A stretch of 64,000 nt of DNA. Source: Methylocaldum szegediense (GTDB lineage Bacteria > Pseudomonadota > Gammaproteobacteria > Methylococcales > Methylococcaceae). The DNA lies in contig NZ_OX458333.1 in assembly GCF_949769195.1 (NCBI RefSeq), forward strand, positions 3,754,001 to 3,818,000, in the 5' to 3' direction. Below, in pieces: positions 10,175 through 19,290 of the stretch. Below the pieces are notes generated by a model, which ran no database searches, had not been told where the DNA came from, and saw only the letters and a program-made list of their open reading frames with translations. Position numbers and translations under genes: made by a program. Position 1 is the first letter of the stretch, and each line of letters begins with the position of its first letter.

Positions 10175-11136
10175 GGTTTAACAACGAGTCCCCAAGGGTA
10201 TTGGCCGACGGCCACCGACTTCAACACCTTTTGCTGTTTGAGGTCGATGATGGATATGTCATTGCTCACGCCGTTGGTGGTATAAAGCCGCGACTGATCG
10301 GGCGAAAACTCGAGATTCCACACCCGCTGACCGACCAGGAAATAATCGACGACTTCCAATTTTTGCGCATCGATGACGGCGACCCGGTTCGCCGGTCCTA
10401 AGGCGACATAGCCGTAACGCCGGTCTTTGTCGATGCGTATCCCGACCGGCTGGATTTTTTCCTGGGTGACGCCTGGAATCTTGAAGCCGATCTTCTTGAT
10501 CGGTTGCCGGGTATTGACGTCGAACACGGTCAAGGTGCCGGCGATTTCCGAGGTGACCCAGAGCTGCTGGCTGTCGTCGGTGAACGCGCAGGCACGGGGG
10601 CGCGGGTCGACCAGGGTGTTGTCCACGATCTCGAGACGCTGGCGATCTATCCAATGAGCCATGTTGGTGGTTTCGCTGGTGCTGACTACCCATTTTCCAT
10701 CCGGGCTGACCGCGATCCCTTCCGGCTCGACGCCGACCGGAACGGTTTTGATCGCCTTTTTGCTAGCGATATCGATTACGGTCACTTCGTTGTCATCTTC
10801 GTTCGAGACATACAAGAATCGGCCTTCAGGGTCCATCGCGAAAGTTTCCGGGTCATCCCCGGAAGGCAGTTTGCCGACAACTTTCAGGCTTTCCGCGTCG
10901 ATGACCTGAATGGTATTGTCGTCGCTCGCCGCCACGTACACGTGCCGTTGATCTTTGCTCAGCACGATACCGCGCGGCCGTTTGCCGATCTTGGCGGTTT
11001 TCACGAGTTTTCCTTGCTCGGCATCGACCACGGCTAGGGCGTTGTCTTTCTCCAAGGTGACGTAAATGGTTTCGCCGAGGGCAGAGCCCGAGACCATTCC
11101 TCCCAGCAGAAGCGCCGACATCAGTAGTTTTTTCAT
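10171..11136 (-). CDS. periplasmic YVTN-type beta-propeller protein, PQQ-associated type
   Basis: Secreted propeller of 321 residues built from repeats such as AVVDAEQGKLVKTAKIGKRP, QVIDAESLKVVGKLPSGDDP and TVIDIASKKAIKTVPVGVEP, about seven blades. A signal peptide is clear (MKKLLMSALLLGGMVSGSALG). I choose the ATG at 11136 because of the signal peptide and an AGAGGA ribosome site; the frame open to 11244 adds a charged, non-secretory leader. It overlaps the ATPase start by 4 bases. Family members occur with PQQ-dependent dehydrogenases; here the linkage is to rhamnose genes. Confidence 0.9.
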   Translation of the reverse strand: MKKLLMSALLLGGMVSGSALGETIYVTLEKDNALAVVDAEQGKLVKTAKIGKRPRGIVLSKDQRHVYVAASDDNTIQVIDAESLKVVGKLPSGDDPETFAMDPEGRFLYVSNEDDNEVTVIDIASKKAIKTVPVGVEPEGIAVSPDGKWVVSTSETTNMAHWIDRQRLEIVDNTLVDPRPRACAFTDDSQQLWVTSEIAGTLTVFDVNTRQPIKKIGFKIPGVTQEKIQPVGIRIDKDRRYGYVALGPANRVAVIDAQKLEVVDYFLVGQRVWNLEFSPDQSRLYTTNGVSNDISIIDLKQQKVLKSVAVGQYPWGLVVKP

Positions 11137-11231
11137 CAAGTCTGTCCTCTCGCGAGTCGTAAATTTTTGCGATGTGTTTTCCTGTAGGAAATCGGTTGTG
11201 ACGCGCTTATAAAGCTTGCGCCCGCCCCGCC

Positions 11232-12455
11232 TTAGAAGCGGCATTTCGACTCAGGTTCATCGTAACCTAGGGTATCCAATTCGTTCCTGGGATGAATGAA
11301 GCCTTCTACCGGAGCGACGGCTACCAACGATCTCGACCAGGCGAGCAGCACCGGCTGCCGCAATTGTCCGTTCCAGCGCCGGAACGACAAAGGCACACCC
11401 TTGAATCCCGCAAGCGCGAATTCCTCCCCCAGCATAAACGTTTTCACCTTGTCAAAATCGACCGATTTGGTGCGCGTGGCGGACTCGCCGATCGCCCGCA
11501 CCGCTAGCCAGGCGCCGTAATCTTCCTCGGTCATCCAGCGGCCGGCCTGGTCGCGGAAGCGGTTCTGGAGCTGCAATGCGCCCCAGGCTTCGTGCGTCTG
11601 ATGCCAGGCAGCCGCGACCAATCCCTGGGTGCCGGCCACCGGGCGCGGTTGCCAAGTGCGATAAGGGAGATAATCGCCAAACAAGCCCGACTCGTCGGCG
11701 ACGACGAGAACGTCGTATTGGATGCCCTGGGTGAAAACCGGCACCTCGGACTCCGGTGTGCGGCGTTCGTCGAAGGTGTGTTGCCATGTTTTTTCAGCAA
11801 CAATCTTGGATCCGAAGCGCTTGGCGGCACGTTTGATCGCATCGGCATAGAGTTTGTCACCCTCGCTAGGACCGACCGCCAAGAACCACTTGTTCCAGCG
11901 TTTTTTTGCGAAGTATTGCGCCAAGGCGTCGGCGCGCATCGCTCGGCTGGGCAGGAGGTGCAGCACGTTTGGGCGGCAGGACTCTCCGCGAAGCTGGTCG
12001 TCCCGGCTGGCGATGTCGTAAAGCAGGACGTTTTGCGACTCAGGGAGAGCCGCAAGCTCCAAGATTTTGGCGGCGTCCAGGTTTACGAGGATGTGTCTGT
12101 ATCCGTCCGCGAGCACGGATTTGAACGCCGCGGTGACATCACCGTCCGGTGGGACGATGTTTTCGCGCAGGGTGAAATTCTGGCCGGTAAAGCGGCCGGT
12201 GGTATTGTTGTCGCGTATACCTAAGCGGGCGCCCTGTATCCCCCGGTCGGTGATCACCTCGTCGAAAAATGGCAAGGTCGGTTGGCTTTGAGGCTCCTGT
12301 GCGAGATAGGCGATGGACAGTTGATCAAGCTTCGCCTGGGCGGTCTCCTTGGGTTGCTGTTTCGGAGCCGGTTTCTTGGCCGCGTAGGCCGGCGTAAGGG
12401 CGGCGAGAACGAGACTGAAAACAATAAGGACAGATCTTTTTGAATTTCGAAGCAT
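11232..12455 (-). CDS. ABC transporter substrate-binding protein, PQQ-associated type
   Basis: Periplasmic binding protein of 407 residues with a signal peptide (MLRNSKRSVLIVFSLVLAALTPAYA) and a type I periplasmic-binding fold reminiscent of branched-chain amino acid receptors (ILVNLDAAKILELAALPE, NVLHLLPSRAMRADALAQYF, EDYGAWLAVRAIGESATR). It is the promoter-proximal gene of the binding protein-propeller-ATPase-permease set, 95 bases before the propeller start. The ligand is unknown. An importer-type receptor with an ABC-2 exporter-type permease is a known oddity of this cluster. Confidence 0.86.
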   Translation of the reverse strand: MLRNSKRSVLIVFSLVLAALTPAYAAKKPAPKQQPKETAQAKLDQLSIAYLAQEPQSQPTLPFFDEVITDRGIQGARLGIRDNNTTGRFTGQNFTLRENIVPPDGDVTAAFKSVLADGYRHILVNLDAAKILELAALPESQNVLLYDIASRDDQLRGESCRPNVLHLLPSRAMRADALAQYFAKKRWNKWFLAVGPSEGDKLYADAIKRAAKRFGSKIVAEKTWQHTFDERRTPESEVPVFTQGIQYDVLVVADESGLFGDYLPYRTWQPRPVAGTQGLVAAAWHQTHEAWGALQLQNRFRDQAGRWMTEEDYGAWLAVRAIGESATRTKSVDFDKVKTFMLGEEFALAGFKGVPLSFRRWNGQLRQPVLLAWSRSLVAVAPVEGFIHPRNELDTLGYDEPESKCRF

Positions 12456-12549
12456 GATTCCTCACTGTCGGACCGGGGCATTATACCGAAACCGACTCTC
12501 ATCCGGGGAAACGCGGGACTGCATATCCACGTTTTCCGGCGTTTAAGGC

Positions 12550-13407
12550 CTAATTCAGGTCTCTATGCCGGACGAGGATGTCGTAAGAGGCCGAACGGAA
12601 ACACTGCGCCAGCGCTTCCACCAGATACACCGAACGGTGCTGTCCGCCGGTGCAACCGATGGCGGCGGTCAGATAGCTGCGATCTTCGGCCGCGAACCGA
12701 GGTATCCAGCGTTGCAGCAGAGCTGCGACATCCTCCAGATAGTTTTGCACCTCGGTAATATTGGCGAGAAACTCGATGACCTCCGGATCTTTGCCGGTCT
12801 TGCAGCGGAGGCTGGGCTCCCAATGCGGGTTGGGCAGACAGCGCGCGTCGAAAACGAAGTCCGCATCGAGCGGGATGCCGTTTTTGTAACCGAACGACAG
12901 GAAATACAGAGACATCAAGTGGTCCTGCTTCGCGGCGAGGCGCCCTCTGATCAGCTCGCGCAACTGATGAATATTGGTATAGCTGGTGTCGATCAGAAGA
13001 TGAGCGCGGCTGGCGACGGGCTCCAACAGCTTGCGTTCCAACTCGATCGCCTCGCTTAGCGGGTGCGAGGAATCGGTCAACGGATGCCGGCGCCGGGTTT
13101 CGCTGAAACGCTTAAGCAGTGTGTCCGTTTCCGCCTGCAGGAACAGAATCTGGCACTCGATTCCGAACTTGTCGGCGAGCTCCAAAGTCAAGGGAAACTG
13201 TTCGAGGCTTGCGGTCTGATTTCGAGCGTCGATGCTGATCGCAGTTTTCCGGAACGCACCCGGGTTACTGATCACGGCCTGCCGGATAAACGATTCGAAT
13301 AGTGAGACCGGCAGATTATCAATGCAGTAATAACCGGCGTCTTCCAGCGTCTCCAATGCGATGCTCTTGCCCGATCCGGACAGTCCGCTGACGATGACGA
13401 GTTTCAT
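12550..13407 (-). CDS. rapZ: RNase adapter protein RapZ
   Basis: Nucleotide-binding adapter that in Escherichia coli steers RNase E to the GlmZ small RNA, tuning glucosamine-6-phosphate synthesis. Length 285 matches the family (284 in E. coli). Walker A GLSGSGKS is at residues 8-15, with DNLPVSLFESF, the middle part SFGYKNGIPLDADFVFDARCLPNPHW, and the conserved C-terminal IGCTGGQHRSVYLVE. Start is ATG 13407. In many gammaproteobacteria ptsN lies between hpf and rapZ; it is absent here. Confidence 0.96.
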   Translation of the reverse strand: MKLVIVSGLSGSGKSIALETLEDAGYYCIDNLPVSLFESFIRQAVISNPGAFRKTAISIDARNQTASLEQFPLTLELADKFGIECQILFLQAETDTLLKRFSETRRRHPLTDSSHPLSEAIELERKLLEPVASRAHLLIDTSYTNIHQLRELIRGRLAAKQDHLMSLYFLSFGYKNGIPLDADFVFDARCLPNPHWEPSLRCKTGKDPEVIEFLANITEVQNYLEDVAALLQRWIPRFAAEDRSYLTAAIGCTGGQHRSVYLVEALAQCFRSASYDILVRHRDLN

Positions 13408-13465
13408 GTCGACATCTCGTTTACGCCCCAAGAGCAGAAAACAATCACCGTAAAAAGGGGCAAAC

Positions 13466-13753
13466 TCAGTGCTTCTGGATTTTTTCCTTGTGTTTGATGA
13501 TTTGCCGGTCCAGTTTGTCGACCATGCCGTCGATGGCGGCATACAAGTCCTCGTGTTCCTCCCGAGCGAACAAACTGGCGCCGTCGACCTGCACCGTCGC
13601 CTCCGCTTTCTGTACCAGCTTTTCCACGGCGAGCACCACGTGCACGTCGACGATCCTGTCGAAATGACGTTCGATTCGCTGCATTTTTTCCAGGACGTAA
13701 TTTCTCAAGGCTTCCGTGACCTCGACGTGATGGCCGGTGATGCTGATCTGCAT
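13466..13753 (-). CDS. hpf: ribosome hibernation promoting factor, short form
   Basis: Binds the small ribosomal subunit and promotes inactive 100S dimers in stationary phase. The 95 residues equal the short gammaproteobacterial form. Recognisable parts are MQISITGHHVEVTEALRNYV, KAEATVQVDGASLFAREE and DLYAAIDGMVDKLDRQIIKHK. Start is the ATG at 13753; the longer frame has no homology and runs into rpoN. It lies 34 bases downstream of rpoN, as in related bacteria, and is probably cotranscribed. Confidence 0.96.
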   Translation of the reverse strand: MQISITGHHVEVTEALRNYVLEKMQRIERHFDRIVDVHVVLAVEKLVQKAEATVQVDGASLFAREEHEDLYAAIDGMVDKLDRQIIKHKEKIQKH

Positions 13754-13787
13754 GAAGCTCTCCTTGACTCTTGGATTTGTAAGAAAA

Positions 13788-15251
13788 TCAAAAAACGCGC
13801 TTTCGTTCGTTGGATGGCGGGATGGCCATGGCTTCCCGATATTTGGCGATGGTACGGCGCGCGACGTTGATGCCACGTCCCTTCAGCATGGCGGCGATCG
13901 TGTGATCGCTCAGGGGTTTCTGCGGATCCTCGCTTTCGATGATTTCTTTCAAATACGCCTTGATCGCTGTCGCCGAGCATTCTCCCCCACCATTGGTCGA
14001 GACATGGCTGGAGAAGAAATACTTGAACTCGTATACGCCGTTCGGGGTATGTATGTATTTTTGCGTTGTCACCCTGGAAATGGTGGATTCATGCATACCC
14101 ACTTCTTCGGCGATATCTCTCAGGACGAGCGGCTTCATGGCGGTCTCGCCGTACTCGAGAAAGTCTTTCTGGCGTTCGACGATGCACCGAGCCACTTTCA
14201 GCAGGGTCTCGTTGCGGCTTTGAAGGCTTTTGATGAACCAGCGTGCTTCCTGCAAATGGTTCTTCATGGTGATGTTGTCGGCGCTGTTGTCGGCGCGCTT
14301 AATCATGCTCGAATAGAAGGGATTGACGCGCAGTTTGGGCGAGATCTCCGGGTTGAGGGCGACGACCCAATCATTTCCCTGCTTGACGACAAAGACGTCG
14401 GGAATTACGTATTGAGATTCCGGGGTGGAGATCTTGCGGCCGGGTTTGGGTTCCAAGGTCCGGATTAAGGCCACCACGCGATTGAGGTCTTCATCGGACA
14501 GCTCCAGGAGGCGTCTGAGCTTGGCTAGGTCTCGTTTGGCCAACACTTCTAGATGCCGCGTCACTAGGGTGAGGGCCTCCTTTCTCCAAGGCGTGTCTTC
14601 CGGCAGCTGATTCAACTGAATCGCGAGGCAAGTCGCCAAATCCGGTGCGGCTACTCCCGGCGGATCGAAGTTCTGGATCCGGTGCAGTACGGCCGTCACC
14701 TCCTCGATTTCTAGATCTTTAATTTGGCTGGCGAGACCCTGGTGGATATCTTCCACGCTGGCCGTCAGATAACCGTCGTCGTCGATCGCGTCGATGATCG
14801 CGGTGGCGATGGCGTAGTCCTGCTCGCTGAACGGTGTCAATTCCATCTGCCAGCGCAGGTAATCCTGTAAGGTCTGGGCTGGCGCCCGCTGAAAGATGAA
14901 ATCGTCGTTATCGGAATCGGCGGATCCGGCCGAATAGCTCTGAAGGCTGTCGTACACCTCCTCCCATGACGTATCGACCGGCAATTCCTGCGGAATATCG
15001 GTCTGCGCGTCGAGATTCGACAGTTCCTTGAAGTCCGACTCGCTGGCGACGGCCGGTGCTTCTACAGCGTCCTGAAATTCCCCCGGGATTCCATCGTCTT
15101 CCGCTACCTCGAGCATCATGTTCGAGTCTAGCGCCTGCTGAATTTCCTGCTGTAAGTCCAGGCTCGACAACTGCAGCAGCTTGATGGCCTGTTGCAATTG
15201 GGGGGTCATGGTCAGCTGCTGACCCAACCGGAGTTGCAGAGTTTGCTTCAT
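13788..15251 (-). CDS. rpoN: RNA polymerase sigma-54 factor
   Basis: Alternative sigma factor for -24/-12 promoters, active only with AAA+ enhancer-binding proteins. The 487 residues contain the Gln/Leu-rich region I (LRLGQQLTMTPQLQQAIKLLQLSSLDLQQEI), an acidic region II, the core-binding and helix-turn-helix parts (DIAEEVGMHESTISRVTTQKYI) and the RpoN box ARRTIAKYREAM near the C terminus. It sits in the standard lptB-rpoN-hpf order. Confidence 0.98.
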   Translation of the reverse strand: MKQTLQLRLGQQLTMTPQLQQAIKLLQLSSLDLQQEIQQALDSNMMLEVAEDDGIPGEFQDAVEAPAVASESDFKELSNLDAQTDIPQELPVDTSWEEVYDSLQSYSAGSADSDNDDFIFQRAPAQTLQDYLRWQMELTPFSEQDYAIATAIIDAIDDDGYLTASVEDIHQGLASQIKDLEIEEVTAVLHRIQNFDPPGVAAPDLATCLAIQLNQLPEDTPWRKEALTLVTRHLEVLAKRDLAKLRRLLELSDEDLNRVVALIRTLEPKPGRKISTPESQYVIPDVFVVKQGNDWVVALNPEISPKLRVNPFYSSMIKRADNSADNITMKNHLQEARWFIKSLQSRNETLLKVARCIVERQKDFLEYGETAMKPLVLRDIAEEVGMHESTISRVTTQKYIHTPNGVYEFKYFFSSHVSTNGGGECSATAIKAYLKEIIESEDPQKPLSDHTIAAMLKGRGINVARRTIAKYREAMAIPPSNERKRVF

Positions 15252-15342
15252 GAGGCGTTACGTCCAGAAATGCATATTGGCAGCGTCAGTGTGAAAATCG
15301 GCTTCATTCTAGTGCACAGGTATCAAGCATGAAAGGGAGTGG

Positions 15343-16068
15343 CTATAGGGAAAAATGCTCGCCCAGGTAAACTTGGCGCACTTCTTTGTTCTGTACGATA
15401 TCTTGTGCCGTGCCTTCGGCGATCACGACGCCTCCGCTCAAGATATAGGCTCGGTTGCATATTCCGAGCGTCTCGCGCACGTTGTGCTCGGTGATCAGGA
15501 TGCCGATGCCTCGGTCTCTCAGGTGCTCGATAATCTTTTGGATATCGATGATGGAGATCGGGTCGACCCCGGCAAACGGTTCGTCCAAGAGCATGAATTG
15601 CGGCTCGCAGGCCAATGCCCGTGCGATTTCCACGCGTCTGCGCTCTCCGCCTGACAGCCCTAGCGCCGGTTGATTCCGAAGATGAGTGATACTGAATTCG
15701 TCGAGAAGTTCCTCGATCACCAGTTCTCTCTGCCCATTGGTCAATCCCCTGCGCAATTCCAACACGGCTCGCAAATTGTCGACTACGGTTAGCTTCCGAA
15801 AGATCGAAGGTTCCTGAGGAAGATAGCCTACGCCGAGTTGTGCCCTGGCATGCATGGGCAGACTCGTGATGTCGTGATCGTCGAGGTAAATTGTACCGCC
15901 ATCCGGGCGTATTACCCCCACGATCATGTAGAACGTAGTTGTTTTACCCGCTCCGTTCGGGCCTAGCAGTCCGACGACCTCACCGCTGCGGATTTGCAGC
16001 GAGACCCCGTTGACGACGTTGCGCTTGTTGTAGCGCTTGTGTAGATCGCTTGCAGCCAGAATCGCCAT
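15343..16068 (-). CDS. lptB: LPS export ABC transporter ATP-binding protein LptB
   Basis: ATPase that powers lipopolysaccharide extraction from the inner membrane with LptF/G. The 241 residues show Walker [10 protein letters not shown], the Q-loop at [15 protein letters not shown], signature [15 protein letters not shown] and Walker [14 protein letters not shown], all diagnostic of LptB. The start is 3 bases after the lptA stop. Partner permease genes are not in this window. Confidence 0.97.
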   Translation of the reverse strand: MAILAASDLHKRYNKRNVVNGVSLQIRSGEVVGLLGPNGAGKTTTFYMIVGVIRPDGGTIYLDDHDITSLPMHARAQLGVGYLPQEPSIFRKLTVVDNLRAVLELRRGLTNGQRELVIEELLDEFSITHLRNQPALGLSGGERRRVEIARALACEPQFMLLDEPFAGVDPISIIDIQKIIEHLRDRGIGILITEHNVRETLGICNRAYILSGGVVIAEGTAQDIVQNKEVRQVYLGEHFSL

Positions 16069-16071
16069 GGT

Positions 16072-16674
16072 TCACTCTGATTTTTCTTTTGGCTGCATTT
16101 TTACGTGGACGCGCTTGCTGCCAGTGGTGGGACTTCCGGCTTTAAACAAACCATTCTTGGTGTCGTATTCGATGATGTCACTGGCGGTCGAATTCTGTCC
16201 CTGCCAGACCAAGGCTTTGTCATACAGAATCAGAATTCCAGTGTCCGGAAAATAATCGGCGCGCTGCGAGGTCCCGTGAATGTCTTCCTTGCCGCCTTCC
16301 GGCGTTTGTTTCAATTTGGTCGGATTTCCGGTAACGACGATTTTTTCGGTCCGACCGCCTTTCTGATAAACAACCATTTTATCGCCCTGGACTTCGAGGC
16401 TGCCCTGAGTGGCTTTCACGTCGCCTATGTACACGGTTTCGCCTTTTCTCTCATCGTATGTTGCGGTGTTGGCTTCGATATAAATCGGTTGTTTTGAATC
16501 GCTGTCGAGCGCGAGGACGTTTTCGCTTGCCCAAAACCACGACAGGAAAACGATCAGGCTTAGGGCGAGGCGGCCGAGACGTCCTGCGAGTTCCTGTCGA
16601 GAACGGATCGGCAAAGAAACGTAAGTGTTACCGCTATGAACTAGGGAGTTACTGCGGTTAATTGGGAATTTCAT
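16072..16674 (-). CDS. lptA: LPS transport periplasmic protein LptA
   Basis: Forms the periplasmic beta-jellyroll bridge that carries LPS. After an N-terminal leader with a hydrophobic stretch (LALSLIVFLSWFWASENVLA), the OstA-type domain reads KQPIYIEANTATYDERKGETVYIGDVKATQGSLEVQGDKMVVY across the first strands and ends in a basic tail. Start is uncertain: ATG 16674 is used, ATG 16689 is equally open. Either start lies inside the lptC 3' end, so the two genes overlap by 17-32 bases. The leader is longer than usual (about 50 residues). Confidence 0.9.
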   Translation of the reverse strand: MKFPINRSNSLVHSGNTYVSLPIRSRQELAGRLGRLALSLIVFLSWFWASENVLALDSDSKQPIYIEANTATYDERKGETVYIGDVKATQGSLEVQGDKMVVYQKGGRTEKIVVTGNPTKLKQTPEGGKEDIHGTSQRADYFPDTGILILYDKALVWQGQNSTASDIIEYDTKNGLFKAGSPTTGSKRVHVKMQPKEKSE

Positions 16675-17236
16675 GCTTTCTTCGTACATCGGAAAGTATC
16701 GTGACCTTTAGATCATCGCCGAAATGAACTTTTGCACCTTTGCCGGTCAGTTCGTCCGGTGGGCTGAGTACCTGTATGAACTCGTCGGTTTCGGCATAGT
16801 TGTTGTCGGGTTGGACTCTGGCATTCTGCGTGATGATCTTTAACGTCCGGCCATTTTCGTCCCGCTCGCGCAGAATTAGGACATTTCCGTTCAAAAATAT
16901 GGTATCGCTGTCTCCTGGTATGACAGCGCGATCCGAATGAATAACCCAAGGTGGTCCGTTTTCTCCGTAGAGTGTTAGGATCGGCTCGGTCAATTCGCTA
17001 CGGTCGCCGTCCACGTAATGGGTAAGGTTCACCGTAAACAGCAGTTGCTTGGGCTTGCCGTTTTCGTCCATCAAGGTTCGACTCAAGTTTTTCGCATAAT
17101 AATCGACCGTGCCCAGCGCGGCGGATTCCACGGATTCCTCATCGGGTGTCAAAATGCCGGCGAGCCACCAGGTCGACAAGGCCAGGGCAGCCAGTGCCAG
17201 ATAGGTCACCAGCGAACGCAGAGCAAAACTGCTCAT
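16658..17236 (-). CDS. lptC: LPS export protein LptC
   Basis: Single-pass inner-membrane protein linking LptB2FG to LptA. The 192 residues begin with one transmembrane helix (SLVTYLALAALALSTWWLAGIL) followed by a periplasmic jellyroll with NLTHYVDGDRSELTEPILTLYGENGPPWVIHSD, typical for LptC. Its start codon shares one base with the kdsC stop (TAATG), and its 3' end overlaps lptA. Confidence 0.93.
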   Translation of the reverse strand: MSSFALRSLVTYLALAALALSTWWLAGILTPDEESVESAALGTVDYYAKNLSRTLMDENGKPKQLLFTVNLTHYVDGDRSELTEPILTLYGENGPPWVIHSDRAVIPGDSDTIFLNGNVLILRERDENGRTLKIITQNARVQPDNNYAETDEFIQVLSPPDELTGKGAKVHFGDDLKVTILSDVRRKHEIPN

Positions 17237-17775
17237 TAGAAATGACTCTCGATCACGCCTTGCAGGGTGTCTTGGGCTTTCATGATGAGATCGCAGACTT
17301 CGCGCGCGGCGCCTGCTCCGCCGGGGTTGGCAGTGATCCAGTGGGCGTGCTGTCGAATGCTGAAGTGGGCGTCGGCCACTGCGACCGCCAGTCCGACCCG
17401 TCGCATGATCGGGAGATCCAGGAGATCATCGCCGACATGAGCTATCTCGTCCGGCGCCAGCGCCAGTTCCAGGCGAAGCTGGTCGAACGCTTCCAGTTTG
17501 TTTTCGCACCCTTGAAAGATGTGGCGAATTCCGAGGCTTTCCATGCGCAAAGCCACCGATTGTGAGCGGCGGCCGGAGATGACTGCCGTAGCCACGCCCG
17601 TTCTCTGGAGCAGCTTAATGCCATGACCATCGCGGGCATGAAAGCTCTTGTATTCCCGGCCGTCCTGATCGAAGAACAGCCTGCCGTCGGTTAGAACGCC
17701 GTCCACGTCGAAGATGACCAGACGGACACGGGCCGCACGGGCCAGCACCTCTTGCGGTACGCTCTCGGACATCAA
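17236..17775 (-). CDS. kdsC: 3-deoxy-D-manno-octulosonate 8-phosphate phosphatase
   Basis: HAD-type phosphatase releasing Kdo from Kdo-8-phosphate for LPS inner core. The 179 residues carry the nucleophile motif [14 protein letters not shown], the second motif [14 protein letters not shown], and [13 protein letters not shown] with the Mg-binding aspartates. It overlaps the kdsD stop by 4 bases and touches lptC, fitting one operon for Kdo synthesis and LPS transport. Confidence 0.97.
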   Translation of the reverse strand: MMSESVPQEVLARAARVRLVIFDVDGVLTDGRLFFDQDGREYKSFHARDGHGIKLLQRTGVATAVISGRRSQSVALRMESLGIRHIFQGCENKLEAFDQLRLELALAPDEIAHVGDDLLDLPIMRRVGLAVAVADAHFSIRQHAHWITANPGGAGAAREVCDLIMKAQDTLQGVIESHF

Positions 17776-18782
17776 ACTACCCCGGCTCTCAGCAAATCGT
17801 GCATATTGAGTGCGCCGATCAGCCGGTTCGTCTCGTCCACCACCAAAAGAGCGTTGATCCGCTTATCTTCCATGATGCGTACCGATTCGGCGGCCAACAA
17901 CTCGGCTGAGACTTTGGTGCAATCTCGTGTCATGACTTCGTTAATCGGGGTGGTATGAATGTCGCGAGCCTTTTCGAACAAGCGCCGGAGGTCGCCGTCG
18001 GTAAAAATGCCGAGCACGCGGAAGTCGTTATCGACAATAGCGGTCATTCCTAGTTTTTTCGCAGTCATCTCCAAAACGGCATCGCGCACCAAAGCGTGTT
18101 CCGGTACCGCCGGGATTTCCACGCCGGTGTGCATGATGTCTCGTACTCGGGTCAGCAGCTTTCGTCCGAGGCTTCCGCCCGGATGGGCGAAGGCAAAATC
18201 TTCTCGGGTAAATCCCCGCGCTTCCAACAGAGCCACCGCCAAAGCATCCCCCATTGCCAGTGTCGCAGTTGTACTCGAGGTAGGGGCAAGACCGAGCGGA
18301 CAGGCTTCTTCTTTCACCGACGTGTCGATATGCACCAGCGATTGCTTGGCCAGTGTGGACTTGGCGTTACCGGTCATGGCGATCAACGGAACGCCGAGTC
18401 GCTTGATGAGATGCAAAATAGCCAGGATCTCAGGGGTCTCCCCGGAATTGGACAAAGCCAGAACGACATCGTGCACGGTGATCATACCGAAATCGCCGTG
18501 GCTGGCTTCGCCCGGATGCACGAAGAACGCGGGGGTGCCGGTGCTCGCCAGAGTCGCGGCGATCTTGCCGCCGATATGGCCGGATTTTCCCATCCCGGTC
18601 ACGATGATGCGCCCCTTGCAGGCGAGCATGAGTTTGCAGGCTGAAGCAAAGCTCCCGTCGATGCGCTTGGCCAAGGCCGCTACCGCTTCGGCCTCGGTCC
18701 GTACGACTTTGAGGCCGGTGCGACACAGGCTTTCCTCGTCGTAGGTCGTGGTGAATCTACCGCGTTGTAAGCTCGACGTCAT
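17772..18782 (-). CDS. kdsD: arabinose-5-phosphate isomerase
   Basis: Converts ribulose-5-phosphate to arabinose-5-phosphate, the first step of Kdo synthesis. The 336 residues contain a SIS sugar-isomerase domain ([41 protein letters not shown] as successive motifs) followed by two CBS domains ([35 protein letters not shown]). It is the first gene of the kdsD-kdsC-lptC-lptA-lptB-rpoN run. Confidence 0.97.
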   Translation of the reverse strand: MTSSLQRGRFTTTYDEESLCRTGLKVVRTEAEAVAALAKRIDGSFASACKLMLACKGRIIVTGMGKSGHIGGKIAATLASTGTPAFFVHPGEASHGDFGMITVHDVVLALSNSGETPEILAILHLIKRLGVPLIAMTGNAKSTLAKQSLVHIDTSVKEEACPLGLAPTSSTTATLAMGDALAVALLEARGFTREDFAFAHPGGSLGRKLLTRVRDIMHTGVEIPAVPEHALVRDAVLEMTAKKLGMTAIVDNDFRVLGIFTDGDLRRLFEKARDIHTTPINEVMTRDCTKVSAELLAAESVRIMEDKRINALLVVDETNRLIGALNMHDLLRAGVV

Positions 18783-18880
18783 GCGTGTGAACCGCTAAGA
18801 ATGGGCCAATTATGCCACGAATACGGTGTGGCGATCCCGGATTTTCCCGAGAACCCCGGTTTTCGGAGTATCGGGAGCGG

Positions 18881-19288
18881 TCACTCGCGGGTGATGAAGG
18901 CCAATTTGGTGATGCCTGCCTTGTGCGCAACAGCCATGGCTTCTGCGACCCGGCCGTAGGGAACGGCGGTGTCGGCCTGGAATTGGACGATTAGTTCCGG
19001 GTCGGCCTGCTGCAGGTCGCGCAGCCCTTGCTCCAATGTCTCAAGAGGCTGCGGTTGATCGTTCAGGGTAATTTGGCCTTGGGCGTCGATGGCGATAGTC
19101 GCGAGGTGTTCGTCGGGGGCGGGATCGGTTTTTTCGGTTTTCGGTAGATCGACCTTCACGGCCTGGGTTAATAGCGGCGCAGTGACGATGAATACGACCA
19201 GCAATACCAGCATGACGTCGACCAGCGGCGTCACGTTGATTTCGCTCATCGCCTCCCGATCGGAGGAAGAGTCAGTCTTGAACGCCAT
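18881..19288 (-). CDS. exbD: biopolymer transport protein ExbD
   Basis: Proton-channel subunit that energises TonB. The 135 residues have one N-terminal helix with the essential aspartate (NVTPLVDVMLVLLVVFIVTAPLL) and a periplasmic domain ending near TKLAFITRE. The start is 2 bases from the exbB stop. It is the last gene of a tonB-exbB-exbD operon, 98 bases before the kdsD start on the same strand. Confidence 0.95.
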   Translation of the reverse strand: MAFKTDSSSDREAMSEINVTPLVDVMLVLLVVFIVTAPLLTQAVKVDLPKTEKTDPAPDEHLATIAIDAQGQITLNDQPQPLETLEQGLRDLQQADPELIVQFQADTAVPYGRVAEAMAVAHKAGITKLAFITRE

Positions 19289-19290
19289 AG

